The position numbers and the translations under genes were made by a program. Under the pieces are notes generated by a model. The model was given only the letters and a program-made list of their open reading frames with translations, searched no databases and was not told the origin of the DNA. Positions 17,681 through 26,909 of a stretch of DNA of 64,000 nucleotides are shown in pieces. Position 1 is the first letter of the stretch. Every line of letters begins with the position of its first letter. This DNA is from Dysgonomonas gadei ATCC BAA-286. Its GTDB lineage: Bacteria > Bacteroidota > Bacteroidia > Bacteroidales > Dysgonomonadaceae. The stretch is from positions 189,956-253,955 of the forward strand of contig NZ_GL891979.1 of NCBI RefSeq assembly GCF_000213555.1, read 5' to 3'.

Positions 17681-17704
17681 AGATTTGTTTTTTAGCTACT
17701 TTTG
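17673..17704 (+). promoter_or_regulatory. Promoter of fmt
   Basis: TTTG at 17673-17676 and TACTTTTG at 17697-17704, 20 bp apart, match the Bacteroidota consensus. The start codon follows at 17728. Confidence 0.65.
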
Positions 17705-17727
17705 TTGAGAAGAAATCAAAATCACAA

Positions 17728-18732
17728 ATGAATAAAAAAGACTTACGAATCGTTTTCATGGGTACTCCCGATTTTGCTGTGGAAAGCCTGCGGGTTCTTG
17801 TCGAAAACGGATATAATGTAGTGGGTGTAATCACTATGCCCGATAAGCCCGGAGGACGGGGACACAAGATACAATATTCGGCGGTAAAGAGATATGCCCT
17901 TGAGCATGATTTGCCTTTACTTCAACCTGAAAAGCTGAAAGATGAAGTTTTTCTGAACGATCTGAAGGCTTGGAATGCCGATCTGCAAATTGTGGTGGCT
18001 TTCCGTATGCTTCCCGAAGTGGTCTGGGATATGCCGCGTATGGGTACTTTCAACTTGCATGGTTCGCTACTTCCGCAATACCGGGGTGCTGCACCTATCA
18101 ACTGGGCGATTATCAACGGCGAAAAGGAAACCGGAGTAACTACCTTCTTTCTCACACACGAAATAGATACAGGTAAGATAATCCTTAGCCAAAAGCTGAA
18201 AATAGGGGAGGAGGATAATGCAGGTAAAATCCATGATGAGTTGATGCAGATTGGAGCACAACTGGTTCGCCGTACTGTAGACCTGATATTGGAAGATAAA
18301 GTAGATGCAGTGGCACAAGAGCAGTTATTTGTAGACGAAAAGGAACTTAAAGCAGCCCCGAAGATATTCAAAGAAACTTGCCGGATAGACTGGAATAAAC
18401 CTGTGAATGAAATATATAACCTTATACGCGGATTGTCGCCTTATCCTGCCGCATGGACAGAGTTGCACGAGGAAGGAAAAGAAGTGCAGGCGGTGAAAAT
18501 ATATGCAGCGGACAAGATATATAAGGGGAAGTCCTATCCAATAGGCTATATCCATATAGATATGATAGAGAATGAAGATATTGATTTCGAAAAAGGATAT
18601 ATGTATGTAGGTTGTGTTGATGGCTATATCAAAATCAAAGAGTTACAGTGGCCGGGAAGGAAAGCAATGACAACTGACGAATTTTTAAGAGGATATAAAG
18701 ATAAATTGGGGAAAAGTCCTCGTTTTATATAA
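17728..18732 (+). CDS. fmt: Methionyl-tRNA formyltransferase
   Basis: Fmt formylates initiator Met-tRNA using 10-formyl-tetrahydrofolate. The 334-residue protein has IVFMGTPDFAVESL at the N-terminus, the formyl-transfer core NLHGSLLPQYRGAAPINWAI (about residues 105-124) and HEIDTG, then the C-terminal tRNA-binding domain. I start it at 17728 (MNKKDLRIVFMGTP), which lies just downstream of the promoter; an in-frame ATG at 17668 is upstream of the -33 box and would be untranscribed. Transcribed alone. Confidence 0.93.
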   Translation: MNKKDLRIVFMGTPDFAVESLRVLVENGYNVVGVITMPDKPGGRGHKIQYSAVKRYALEHDLPLLQPEKLKDEVFLNDLKAWNADLQIVVAFRMLPEVVWDMPRMGTFNLHGSLLPQYRGAAPINWAIINGEKETGVTTFFLTHEIDTGKIILSQKLKIGEEDNAGKIHDELMQIGAQLVRRTVDLILEDKVDAVAQEQLFVDEKELKAAPKIFKETCRIDWNKPVNEIYNLIRGLSPYPAAWTELHEEGKEVQAVKIYAADKIYKGKSYPIGYIHIDMIENEDIDFEKGYMYVGCVDGYIKIKELQWPGRKAMTTDEFLRGYKDKLGKSPRFI

Positions 18733-18841
18733 TATCTTTATCTATACTGAGAGTTGAAAATAGAGAAGTGAAGAATGGGAAAGTTTTGAACTCTTGAAAT
18801 ATTCGTAATTAGGGATAAGCTAATTGATAACTGAAAAATGT

Positions 18842-18863
18842 GTAACTTTTGTTACCTTTTAAC
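18842..18863 (+). repeat. GTTAC dispersed element, partial copy upstream of aroB
   Basis: GTAAC and GTTAC words 9 bp apart, then CTTTTAAC, without the second palindrome half. It lies 13 bp before the aroB start codon. Confidence 0.5.
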
Positions 18864-18875
18864 AATATAAAAACA

Positions 18876-19931
18876 ATGCAGAAAGTTATAAAATCAAATA
18901 ACCTCAATAAAGATTTATCACATATCCTTAGCCAACTGGCTTTTGATAAGCTGTTTATCCTGACAGACGAAAACACGGAAAGGCTATGCTATCCACTGGT
19001 GAAGGATAATGAGCAGGTGACACGGGCGGGCAAGATAATAATAAAGGCAGGAGACAATAATAAGAATATAGAGTCCCTGTCGTCGATATGGAAATATCTT
19101 TCAGAGAACGGAGCAACACGCCACTCACTGCTTATCAATCTGGGAGGAGGTATGCTCACCGACATAGGCGGATTTGCAGCGGCAAGTTTCAAACGCGGCA
19201 TAAAGTGCATTAATATACCTACCACCTTGCTCGGAGCTGTGGATGCAGCAGTAGGAGGAAAGACCGGAATCAACTTCAATGGGTTGAAAAACGAAATAGG
19301 AGCTTTTGCTCCCGCCGAGACGGTTTTAATCGACTCTGTGTTTTTCCGTAGCCTCGACCATCAGAATTTCTTGTCGGGCTATGCCGAAATGGTTAAACAC
19401 GGACTTATTGACAGTGATAAGGAATGGAAAGCGACTTTGTCTTTCGATACCGAAGAAATAGATTATGAAAAACTGAAACAGTTGGTTGTTGATTCGGTTG
19501 CAGTAAAGGAACGTATTGTTGAAGTAGACCCTTTCGAAAAAGGCATCCGTAAGGCGCTGAATCTGGGGCATACCATCGGCCATGCATTTGAGAGTCTTTC
19601 TTATGAAATCGGCAGGCCTGTGCAGCACGGCTACGCTGTCGCGTGGGGTATTGTCTGTGAATTATATTTATCGCAGAAACAGTGTGGTTTTCCTAAAGAT
19701 AAGTTGTATAAGACCGTCTATTTTATAAAGGATAACTATGAGGGGTTCTTTTTAGACTGTGATCATTACGAGCAATTATACGAATATATGAAGCATGACA
19801 AGAAGAACGAATCGGATACTGTGAATTTCACCTTCCTGTCGGATGTGGGTAAAATAGAAATCAACCGGACCGCAACTAAAGAAGATATATTCGATTCGAT
19901 TGATTTCTTAAGGGAAAGCGTGGGGCTTTGA
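18876..19931 (+). CDS. aroB: 3-dehydroquinate synthase
   Basis: AroB cyclises DAHP to 3-dehydroquinate in the shikimate pathway, using NAD+ and a metal ion. The 351-residue protein shows GGGMLTDIGGFAAASFKRGI, IPTTLLGAVDAAVGGKTGIN and the metal-binding NLGHTIGHAFES, all intact. The start at 18876 (MQKVIKSNN) is preferred over an in-frame ATG at 18849, which falls inside the GTTAC repeat. It is somewhat shorter than the E. coli enzyme (362). It ends 3 bp from the convergent VOC gene. Confidence 0.94.
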   Translation: MQKVIKSNNLNKDLSHILSQLAFDKLFILTDENTERLCYPLVKDNEQVTRAGKIIIKAGDNNKNIESLSSIWKYLSENGATRHSLLINLGGGMLTDIGGFAAASFKRGIKCINIPTTLLGAVDAAVGGKTGINFNGLKNEIGAFAPAETVLIDSVFFRSLDHQNFLSGYAEMVKHGLIDSDKEWKATLSFDTEEIDYEKLKQLVVDSVAVKERIVEVDPFEKGIRKALNLGHTIGHAFESLSYEIGRPVQHGYAVAWGIVCELYLSQKQCGFPKDKLYKTVYFIKDNYEGFFLDCDHYEQLYEYMKHDKKNESDTVNFTFLSDVGKIEINRTATKEDIFDSIDFLRESVGL

Positions 19932-19934
19932 TTA

Positions 19935-20315
19935 TCAAAGGATGACAGGTAATACTTCGATCCAGTAATCATCCGGGTCGTTGATGAAGTACAGCCCCAT
20001 ATTATGATTTTCGTAGCAGACGCATCCCATTTCGCGATGGAATTCCCGCACCTGGTCGTAATCTCCTTCTACACGAATGCATAGGTGACTTTCGTTGTCT
20101 CCCAGTTCGTATGGTTGAGGATGGTCTCTAAGCCATGTCAGTTCGAGCGAGAACGAGTTGAAGTTGTCGCCCAGATATACAAGTATGAATGAACCGTCAC
20201 CGGCCTCCTTACGTTTTATTTCCTTTAGTCCGAGAGCTTTATGGTAAAAAGCTATACTCTTGTCGAGGTCGGTTACATTGATGTTGAAATGGTCAAATCT
20301 TCCTTTTATTTCCAT
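19935..20315 (-). CDS. VOC-family (glyoxalase/bleomycin-resistance fold) protein
   Basis: A 126-residue single-domain vicinal-oxygen-chelate protein. FDHFNINVTDLDKSIAFYHKALGL and the C-terminal DPDDYWIEVL give the His and Glu metal positions of the fold, close to lactoylglutathione lyase, but glyoxalase I activity cannot be asserted. The start at 20315 (MEIKGRFDHF) fits the family; the frame continues open for 13 more codons. Convergent with aroB. Confidence 0.8.
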   Translation of the reverse strand: MEIKGRFDHFNINVTDLDKSIAFYHKALGLKEIKRKEAGDGSFILVYLGDNFNSFSLELTWLRDHPQPYELGDNESHLCIRVEGDYDQVREFHREMGCVCYENHNMGLYFINDPDDYWIEVLPVIL

Positions 20316-20354
20316 AATGGTCTTGTTTTGATGATGAACTACAAAAATAAGCAA

Positions 20355-20869
20355 TAGATAGAATTTAATGACATATTATCGGATTATAACTTATTTTTGC
20401 TGTTTCTTGCCCAAATAATAGACAGGTATGCGACCTTAGCTCTATTAGTTATACTTTTTATGGATAATTCCTATCCTTGTTTACATTTGATGCTTTAGCT
20501 TATTTCTTGCTGCACTCTCTAAGGCTTGCTCTCACTTTTAGTATTGCCTAAAAGTAAGCAAAAAGCTATCGCCTCATATCTTTATAGACAAGGTACCTGT
20601 CAGAAGGGCTAGAGTAAAAGGTGAAAACATATTCGATCATATAAACCCTTGTCCCTTGCCCTTGTAGGGAAGATACAAAGAGGGTACTAGTTCGTAAATT
20701 AAACTAATAGCTAACAGCGTTTTTCACTATAGATAAATGAGTTGGAGTTGGAAACCGATAACAATAAAGATTAAGATATATGGATTTACTTAATAGCAGT
20801 AATCAAAATTGTGAAAATCAGAAAAGAATGTATCTTTGTTAACAATAATAATTAACCCATCACAAAACC
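20355..20869. other. Intergenic region with degenerate repeat remnant
   Basis: No gene is supported. A segment at about 20535-20574 (core ATTGCCTAAAAGTAAGCAAA) resembles 36241-36280 (ATTGCCCAAAACGAACCAAA), suggesting two decayed copies of one element. AACTAATAGCTAACAGC at about 20700-20720 belongs to another common intergenic motif. The promoter of the next gene lies at the right end. Confidence 0.5.
20809..20838 (+). promoter_or_regulatory. Promoter of the DUF3788-like gene
   Basis: TTG at 20809-20811 and TATCTTTG at 20831-20838, 19 bp apart. The start codon is 31 bp downstream. Confidence 0.65.
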
Positions 20870-21298
20870 ATGGAAGCAGAAATGTTATTGAGAGATCCGG
20901 ATATTTTCCCGTCCGAAAAAGTGCTGCAGAACGCGTTGGGAGAAAGTGTGCACAATGTGCTGGCTTCTTTTCTTGAAACGATTACAAATGAAGAATATGC
21001 GCTGTCTATTGAATGGCGGTACTATAATGATGGGAAAGCATGGCTAGGCAAAGTGCTTTATAAGAAGAAAACGGTACTGTGGCTTTCGGTCTGGGATGGA
21101 CTATTCAAAACATCTTTCTTTTTTACGGAGAAACACCTCGAAAAGATTGCCGCTCTGGACATCGCCAAGACTATTAAAGATGAATTTGCAGGGGCTAAAC
21201 CGGTAGGTCGCCTGCTCCCAATGATTTTTGATGTAAGTAATCAGGAACAAGTAAAAGATCTGCTAACAGTCGTTCGTTTTAAAAAGAGCTTGGTCTGA
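20870..21298 (+). CDS. DUF3788-like small protein
   Basis: A 142-residue soluble protein. The central ALSIEWRYYNDGKAWLGKVLYKKKTVLWLSVWDGLFKTSFFFTEKH is a run of strands with aromatic residues resembling DUF3788 (YdeI-like) proteins, whose function is unknown. A good promoter precedes it and it is convergent with recQ. No catalytic motif recognised. Confidence 0.65.
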   Translation: MEAEMLLRDPDIFPSEKVLQNALGESVHNVLASFLETITNEEYALSIEWRYYNDGKAWLGKVLYKKKTVLWLSVWDGLFKTSFFFTEKHLEKIAALDIAKTIKDEFAGAKPVGRLLPMIFDVSNQEQVKDLLTVVRFKKSLV

Positions 21299-21317
21299 TC
21301 TCGTATCAAAACACTTC

Positions 21318-23231
21318 TCACTTTTCACTTTTAGTTTTTAACTTTATCTTACCTGATTGCATTTCAAGAACTCCCCTATCCGTCATAAAACGGATGGCTC
21401 CGGTTACATCCTGCAACCGGTAATCAGGCAATGCACCTGTTACATCATCTACGGATCGCTCCCCGTCCTTGAGCAACGCTTTTATATCCAATGATATTTT
21501 ATTGAACTTTACATTCGTCATTCCCGAATCGTTCTTTGCCAGGCAAACATCACATTGCCCGCAATCACTGATATCTTTCTCATTGAAGTAAGACAACAAA
21601 ATACGGCTGCGACACATCTCTTCCTGCTCTGCATAGTGGCTCATAGCCAGTATCCGCTTTTCGAAACGATCCTTACGGTCTTCGTTTACAAGACGTGGTA
21701 TAATCAGGTATTTCTTATCCACCCGCTGACGGGTGTATGCTATCAGAGGCGTCTTTTTATGCGGGATATAATCGATGACATTGCGCTTATCCAGCATTTT
21801 CAGCATTTCATAGACAGCTTTCCGGCTTTTGTCTGTCTTCAGGCCTATTTCGGCCTCGTTAATGGTTACATAATTGGTAAATAAGCCTGTGTAAAGGCGG
21901 AGGATAGTATTTATGAGTTGCTCATATTCCCGCTCGAAATCGTAATGATACAGATCATCCCTGTAAACTGTAAACATCAGCCGCGAACGGTTATCTATCT
22001 CGTCGGTATACTCGATATAGCCTGCCAGATCCAATATCCTGAGTGCATTATGAGTAGGCAGAAGAGGATATTTGTAAGTAGCGCAGAACTGCTGTATATT
22101 AAAATCATATACCATACCCACCCCGAAGCCTTCAGCCACCTGAAAAAAGTAAGCGAGCGAATCATATACCTGAGAGATAAATTCCCGTTCGGGAAACTCG
22201 TCCCTGATACGCTTTTTCAATTTAACACTATCATTCTTATGGTATAAGATGACTGCAAAAGCCTTTTCCCCGTCGCGTCCCGCGCGCCCTGCTTCCTGAA
22301 AGTATTCTTCCACCGAATTGGGCAGGTCGGTATGCACTACCAGCCGCACATCTGGCTTATCTATTCCCATACCGAATGCATTGGTACAAACAATAATGCG
22401 CTTTTCGTTATTCTTCCAGCAGCCCTGCTTCCGTGATTTATCCTCACTGCTCAGTCCGGCATGATAAAAATCGGCGGAAAAACCTTGTTGTATAAGGAAA
22501 TCCGACATCTCCTTCGTCTTCTGACGGCTGCGCACATAGATGATGGTGGAACCCTTTATTTTCTCAAGCAAGCGGACAAGTTCCTCCGGCTTATTTTCCG
22601 TATTACGGACAATATAGGCCAGATTTTTACGCTCAAAGCTTTTCCTGAAGACATTCTTTTCACGGAAGTGCAATTGTTCCTGAATATCATCTATCACCTC
22701 CGGGGTAGCTGTCGCGGTGAGAGCCAGAACAGGCACATCGGGCAGATGCTCACGAATAGCCGATATCTTGAGATAGGACGGACGGAAATCATATCCCCAC
22801 TGGGATATGCAATGCGATTCGTCAACAACCAGCAGACAAACATTCATATCGCGAAGTTTACTCAGGAATAGTTGAGTAGCCAGTCGTTCGGGTGATACAT
22901 AGAGGAATTTATAATCACCGAAGATGGCGTTTTCAAGCGTAGTGATAATCTCCTGCCGGGTCATCCCCGAATATACGGCCAATGATTTTATATTCCTCTG
23001 ACGCAGGTTATCCACCTGATCTTTCATCAGAGCGATAAGCGGAGTGACAACAAGACAAAGACCTTCCATTGCCATCGCAGGCACCTGAAAGGTCAGTGAT
23101 TTTCCTCCGCCTGTGGGCATCAGCCCCAGCGTATCTTTTCCCTGGCTGACGGAATGAATAATATCTTCCTGTAAAGGGCGAAACTCGCCGTAACCCCAAT
23201 ACTGTTTGAGTATTTTGTGATAGAGATCCAT
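21318..23231 (-). CDS. recQ: ATP-dependent DNA helicase, RecQ family
   Basis: A 637-residue superfamily 2 helicase. Walker A is MPTGGGKS (Lys44), the DEAH box reads DESH in VDESHCISQWGYDFRP, and LTATATPEV, FGMGIDKPDVR and QEAGRAGRDG are helicase motifs III, V and VI. Zinc-binding cysteines follow (CRSRILLSYF, CGQCDVC), then a winged-helix-like RQC end. There is no obvious HRDC domain, so it is the short RecQ form. The start at 23231 (MDLYHKILKQ) is an ATG; an in-frame TTG two codons upstream is less likely. It lies 80 bp after the metallo-hydrolase gene, across an AT-rich inverted repeat, probably in one operon with recJ. Confidence 0.92.
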   Translation of the reverse strand: MDLYHKILKQYWGYGEFRPLQEDIIHSVSQGKDTLGLMPTGGGKSLTFQVPAMAMEGLCLVVTPLIALMKDQVDNLRQRNIKSLAVYSGMTRQEIITTLENAIFGDYKFLYVSPERLATQLFLSKLRDMNVCLLVVDESHCISQWGYDFRPSYLKISAIREHLPDVPVLALTATATPEVIDDIQEQLHFREKNVFRKSFERKNLAYIVRNTENKPEELVRLLEKIKGSTIIYVRSRQKTKEMSDFLIQQGFSADFYHAGLSSEDKSRKQGCWKNNEKRIIVCTNAFGMGIDKPDVRLVVHTDLPNSVEEYFQEAGRAGRDGEKAFAVILYHKNDSVKLKKRIRDEFPEREFISQVYDSLAYFFQVAEGFGVGMVYDFNIQQFCATYKYPLLPTHNALRILDLAGYIEYTDEIDNRSRLMFTVYRDDLYHYDFEREYEQLINTILRLYTGLFTNYVTINEAEIGLKTDKSRKAVYEMLKMLDKRNVIDYIPHKKTPLIAYTRQRVDKKYLIIPRLVNEDRKDRFEKRILAMSHYAEQEEMCRSRILLSYFNEKDISDCGQCDVCLAKNDSGMTNVKFNKISLDIKALLKDGERSVDDVTGALPDYRLQDVTGAIRFMTDRGVLEMQSGKIKLKTKSEK

Positions 23232-23236
23232 TCTCA

Positions 23237-23310
23237 ATTAGCAAATTAGCAGATTAGCAAATTCGGAAATGAATTGATATTTGCTAATTTGCTAATTTTC
23301 AAATTTACTA
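23237..23310. repeat. AT-rich inverted repeat between MBL and recQ genes
   Basis: Tandem AATTAGCAAATTAGC-type words on the left are complementary to TTTGCTAATTTGCTAATTTTC on the right, so the spacer can fold into a long AT hairpin. Confidence 0.55.
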
Positions 23311-23311
23311 A

Positions 23312-24109
23312 TTAATTTTTCATCGGACGTACTTCTATCTTAATATCGGTACCATCCAAGGCTTTACCTATTTTCTCCTGATCGAATTCCGACATATGAT
23401 ACGGATAGAGCACTTTCGGCATCACCTTTTTAGCCGCATCCACAAACATGTCGTCTGTCATTGTATATGGCAGGTTCTTAGGCATGAAAGCAATATCGAT
23501 GGTACCTTTCAGTTTATCCATCTCCGGAATATTTTCGGTATCCCCGGCAACATATACTTTTTTATCGCCAAACGTAAAAATATAACCATTGCCCCGTCCT
23601 TTAGGATGGTATGCTTCTCCGTCAGGCTTCTTATTTACAGCATTATAAGCCGGAACGATATCGATAGTTATTCCGCTCCATTCGGTCTTATCGCCATTAT
23701 TTACCACATTGCCATATCCGAGTATACCATTGCATACCTTCGATACTATATAGTGCGTATCAGCCTTTTTAACTGCGTTGATGGCCGCTGTATCGAGGTG
23801 ATCGCCATGCTCGTGCGTCAGGATAATCAGATCGGCCTTAGGCAATCTGGAATAATCTGCAACTTGAGAATAAGGATCTACCTGAATAACTTTTCTTACA
23901 AATTCAAACATAACCGAGCCATGACCTACCAGTGTTACTTTCAGCGGGCCTTTGCTCGTTTCGTAGCTGTCAGCTTTTATATATTCCGCCTGTTCCATAC
24001 TCAATGTATCCGTAGCTTTATCTCCGGCATTTGCCGTAGTGGCCTTGTTACCGCAGGCAACGAAGGAAAATAAAGCGATTGTTAATGATAATACTAAAGA
24101 TCTCTTCAT
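23312..24109 (-). CDS. Metallo-beta-lactamase-fold lipoprotein (UPF0173-like)
   Basis: A 265-residue protein with a lipoprotein signal ending FSFVAC (Cys19), so it is probably membrane-anchored outside the cytoplasm. The metal motif LTHEHGDHLD (HxHxDH) and the downstream YVAGDTENI are those of the UPF0173/UlaG-like metallo-hydrolases. The substrate is unknown; lactonase or phosphodiesterase roles are possible. It lies 11 bp after recJ and before recQ on the same strand, an odd place for a surface-exposed lipoprotein. Confidence 0.85.
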   Translation of the reverse strand: MKRSLVLSLTIALFSFVACGNKATTANAGDKATDTLSMEQAEYIKADSYETSKGPLKVTLVGHGSVMFEFVRKVIQVDPYSQVADYSRLPKADLIILTHEHGDHLDTAAINAVKKADTHYIVSKVCNGILGYGNVVNNGDKTEWSGITIDIVPAYNAVNKKPDGEAYHPKGRGNGYIFTFGDKKVYVAGDTENIPEMDKLKGTIDIAFMPKNLPYTMTDDMFVDAAKKVMPKVLYPYHMSEFDQEKIGKALDGTDIKIEVRPMKN

Positions 24110-24120
24110 ATTCTTGTCAT

Positions 24121-25857
24121 TTAGTGTGAATCCGAAAGCTGTCCTGTATCTATATCCTTGACATAGAGCTGAATATTCGTCTTGCCGTTGTGCGTATTTT
24201 CCTCCAGTGTATAGCAGATATCAAATGGCCTGCCATTTTTTACCATCTCACTATTGGCACTTTGCCGGAAAGCGATGCCATTCACCGGAATTGTAGTCGT
24301 TTTATCTATCATTTCCAGTTTCAGGTGTACATTATCTTTTCCCACGGGTTTACTTGTACCATAATCCTGTACATCCCATGTGACGAATATAGGGTTCAGG
24401 TTTTCCGGTCCAAAAGGCGCAAAACCGGCCAGGTCACTTATAAATTTCGGCGTAATCTCTTTAAATGAAAGTTCCGCATCTATACAAATCTGGGGACGCA
24501 TCATTTCAGGCGCTATCATTTCAAGCGATAAAGCCTCAAAACGGCGCTGGAATTCAGCCAGATTCTCTTCTTTCAGCGATAAACCCGCGGCATAAGTATG
24601 TCCTCCGAAATTTTCCAGGATATCTTTACAGGCTTCTATGGCCTTGTATACATCGAAGCCCATTACCGAACGGGCAGACCCGGTGATCAGTCCCTGGGAT
24701 TTGGTCAGCACCACCGCAGGGCGCAAATACTTCTCGGTAAGGCGCGACGCTACAATACCGATAACGCCTTTATGCCAAGTTTCATCATAGATCACCAGAC
24801 TTTTCTTTTTCGACATATCTACCGTTCCGTCAATAAACTGTATCGCTTCGTCTGTTATCCGCTTATCCAGCTCGCGACGGTCGTCGTTATAATGGTCTAT
24901 ATTGGCGCTCTTCTCCCGTGCATCTTCTATCGTATTGGCCAGCAGCAAGTCTACGGCCTCTTTACCTTTCATCATCCGCCCCGAAGCATTGATACGGGGT
25001 CCTATCTTGAAAATAATATCATTCACGGTAATACCCTTGTAGGTAAGCCCGCAAATTTCGATTATTCCTTTCAAACCCAGGCTGGGGTTGGAATTAATCT
25101 GTTTTAAACCGAAATATGTCAACACCCGGTTTTCACCTGTGATGGGAACAATATCCGAAGCTACACTGACTGCAACTAAGTCGAGCAAATCTGTCAGCTC
25201 CGAAAAATCTATCTTATTATTCTGAGCGAGTGCCTGCACCAACTTAAAACCTACCCCGCATCCTGAAAGATGCTCGTATGGATATGTCGAGTCTATACGT
25301 TTGGCGTCAATAACAGCAACCGCGTCGGGAAGTATCTCGTCGGGCATATGGTGATCACCGATTATAAAATCAATCCCTTTGCTTTTGGCATAGGCGACTT
25401 TCTCAATGGCTTTAATGCCGCAATCAAGAGCGATAATAAGTTTTACACCCGTCTCTTCGGCGTAATCTATCCCTTGTTCCGATATTCCGTACCCTTCATC
25501 GTAGCGGTCGGGGATATAATAATCAAGGTTAGTTGTGAATTTCCGCAGAAATTTATACACAAGCGCGACGGCGGTTGTTCCGTCCACATCATAGTCACCG
25601 TATATCAATATACGCTGCTTTTGTCCCAACGCTTTCTCAATTCTCTTGATAGCTTTGTCCATATCGGGCAAAAGGAAAGGATCGTGTAAATCTTTCAGAT
25701 TTGGATGAAAGAATTTATATGCATCTTCGGAAGATGATATTCCTCTCTGTATCAAGAGCTGACAAAGAACAGGGCTAATGCCTAATTTCTTAGCAAGATC
25801 ATCTCTCTGCTCTTTTTGCTGGGTTGTTAGGGCTTCGTAATTCCATTTGTAAATCAT
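24121..25857 (-). CDS. recJ: Single-stranded-DNA-specific exonuclease RecJ
   Basis: RecJ degrades single-stranded DNA 5' to 3' in recombination and mismatch repair. The 578-residue protein has DHH motif I IYGDYDVDGTTA (about residues 85-96), DCGIKAI and IIGDHHMPDE (motifs II-III), GPRINASGRM, and the DHHA1 motif GGHTYAAGLSL, followed by a C-terminal OB-like domain. It is first of the recJ-MBL-recQ cluster, and CAAACATA at 25909-25916 gives a minus-strand -7 box. Confidence 0.94.
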   Translation of the reverse strand: MIYKWNYEALTTQQKEQRDDLAKKLGISPVLCQLLIQRGISSSEDAYKFFHPNLKDLHDPFLLPDMDKAIKRIEKALGQKQRILIYGDYDVDGTTAVALVYKFLRKFTTNLDYYIPDRYDEGYGISEQGIDYAEETGVKLIIALDCGIKAIEKVAYAKSKGIDFIIGDHHMPDEILPDAVAVIDAKRIDSTYPYEHLSGCGVGFKLVQALAQNNKIDFSELTDLLDLVAVSVASDIVPITGENRVLTYFGLKQINSNPSLGLKGIIEICGLTYKGITVNDIIFKIGPRINASGRMMKGKEAVDLLLANTIEDAREKSANIDHYNDDRRELDKRITDEAIQFIDGTVDMSKKKSLVIYDETWHKGVIGIVASRLTEKYLRPAVVLTKSQGLITGSARSVMGFDVYKAIEACKDILENFGGHTYAAGLSLKEENLAEFQRRFEALSLEMIAPEMMRPQICIDAELSFKEITPKFISDLAGFAPFGPENLNPIFVTWDVQDYGTSKPVGKDNVHLKLEMIDKTTTIPVNGIAFRQSANSEMVKNGRPFDICYTLEENTHNGKTNIQLYVKDIDTGQLSDSH

Positions 25858-25908
25858 TTTATATCGTTTTTTCTTTCTTCTGTCTCAACGAGGCTAATTA
25901 ACATATTT

Positions 25909-25916
25909 CAAACATA
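25909..25916 (-). promoter_or_regulatory. -7 box for recJ
   Basis: TATGTTTG on the minus strand, 52 bp upstream of the recJ start. No clear -33 box at 19-21 bp. Confidence 0.35.
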
Positions 25917-26130
25917 CACAAATGTTAATATGCTCTGAATATCAGCCTCGTATAGCGCCATTACAAGCAGTAAGGGTAGTTTGCTATCAATTTGTAAAGA
26001 TAATATATATATGTGAAAACGCTGTTAGTGATTCTTATTTTTATTTTTTATTTTATTATAATAATCTATAATGAGGATGTGTTTATAGTCCGGTTCTATT
26101 ACTTTTATAATAGATTTTTGATAAATAAAA

Positions 26131-26150
26131 AAGTCCTGTTTCCAGGACCT
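26131..26150 (-). terminator. Terminator of the HExxH/metallo-hydrolase operon
   Basis: On the minus strand GTCCTG, GAAA loop, CAGGAC is followed by a run of six T residues. It sits 37 bp after the metallo-hydrolase stop codon. Confidence 0.8.
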
Positions 26151-26186
26151 TAATGTGTATTGTGACCAACAAGTAGATTAATTTGT

Positions 26187-26909
26187 TCAGAATTCAATAT
26201 CCTCGCCCCGTTGTTGCCACTGGACAGCCTTACTTCCCTTTGCTGCAGCGTAAGGGGCAAAAGCTGAGGCCTTGTCATAGGCTTCGCCGAAATGCATAGG
26301 AGCTATACTGTTTATTTGTATTGCATCTATAAATTGTTCAGCTCCCTTCATATAGTCTTTACCCAAGCGTGGGTCGATAGGGAACATCGCTATATCAATA
26401 TGCTTTACATTGGCGGCAAGCAGGTTCAGTTCATCTTGATAGAAGGCTTCGGCCTCCCGTATTTCGTCTTCAGTGGACTCTTCATTCCAGTGCCAGTTGT
26501 TAAGGTCTCCGGCATGGAATATGGTCTTGTCCTTAATATGAATAAGATACGACACACCTAAGTCGGTAGAGCCGAATGCACGGATAATGACATTCTGGTC
26601 TTTATACACTTCCAGTTTGTCAAGGTATATGGCGTCATCTTCTTTGGCCATTTGATTGTCCAGGATGTCTTTCGAGAAGATGTATGTGATATCCTTCTTT
26701 ATAGCTTTCCATTTCAGTATGTCGGGGTTGAAATGGTCGGCATGCGAATGAGTGGATAGCACATAAAGTCTGCCTTTATTTTTCAGGAATTTTTTATGTA
26801 CGATGCCATCACGGAAATTGTCTTCAGAGTCTTTATAATAGTCTATAATGACTGTAAAGTCTTTTGCCTCAATAGCATATCCGCTATGGTAAATGTATGT
26901 AAGCTTCAT
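26187..26909 (-). CDS. Metallo-beta-lactamase-fold hydrolase, cytoplasmic
   Basis: A 240-residue protein without signal peptide. LSTHSHADHFNPDI is the HxHxDH metal motif and IFHAGDLNNWHW supplies the third-ligand Asp; the fold resembles the UPF0173/RNase Z-like group. It begins within the last codons of the upstream HExxH gene (ATGA overlap of 4 bp), so the two are translationally coupled. A second metallo-hydrolase of similar type, but lipid-anchored, lies 2 kb away at 23312-24109. Substrate unknown. Confidence 0.85.
   Translation of the reverse strand: MKLTYIYHSGYAIEAKDFTVIIDYYKDSEDNFRDGIVHKKFLKNKGRLYVLSTHSHADHFNPDILKWKAIKKDITYIFSKDILDNQMAKEDDAIYLDKLEVYKDQNVIIRAFGSTDLGVSYLIHIKDKTIFHAGDLNNWHWNEESTEDEIREAEAFYQDELNLLAANVKHIDIAMFPIDPRLGKDYMKGAEQFIDAIQINSIAPMHFGEAYDKASAFAPYAAAKGSKAVQWQQRGEDIEF

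Larger units (their letters stand above)
25858..26186. other. Intergenic region upstream of recJ
   Basis: AT-rich, without a supported gene. It holds the putative recJ -7 box, a GAAAACGCTGTTAG motif like that at 20700-20730, and on the right the terminator of the neighbouring minus-strand operon. Confidence 0.5.
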
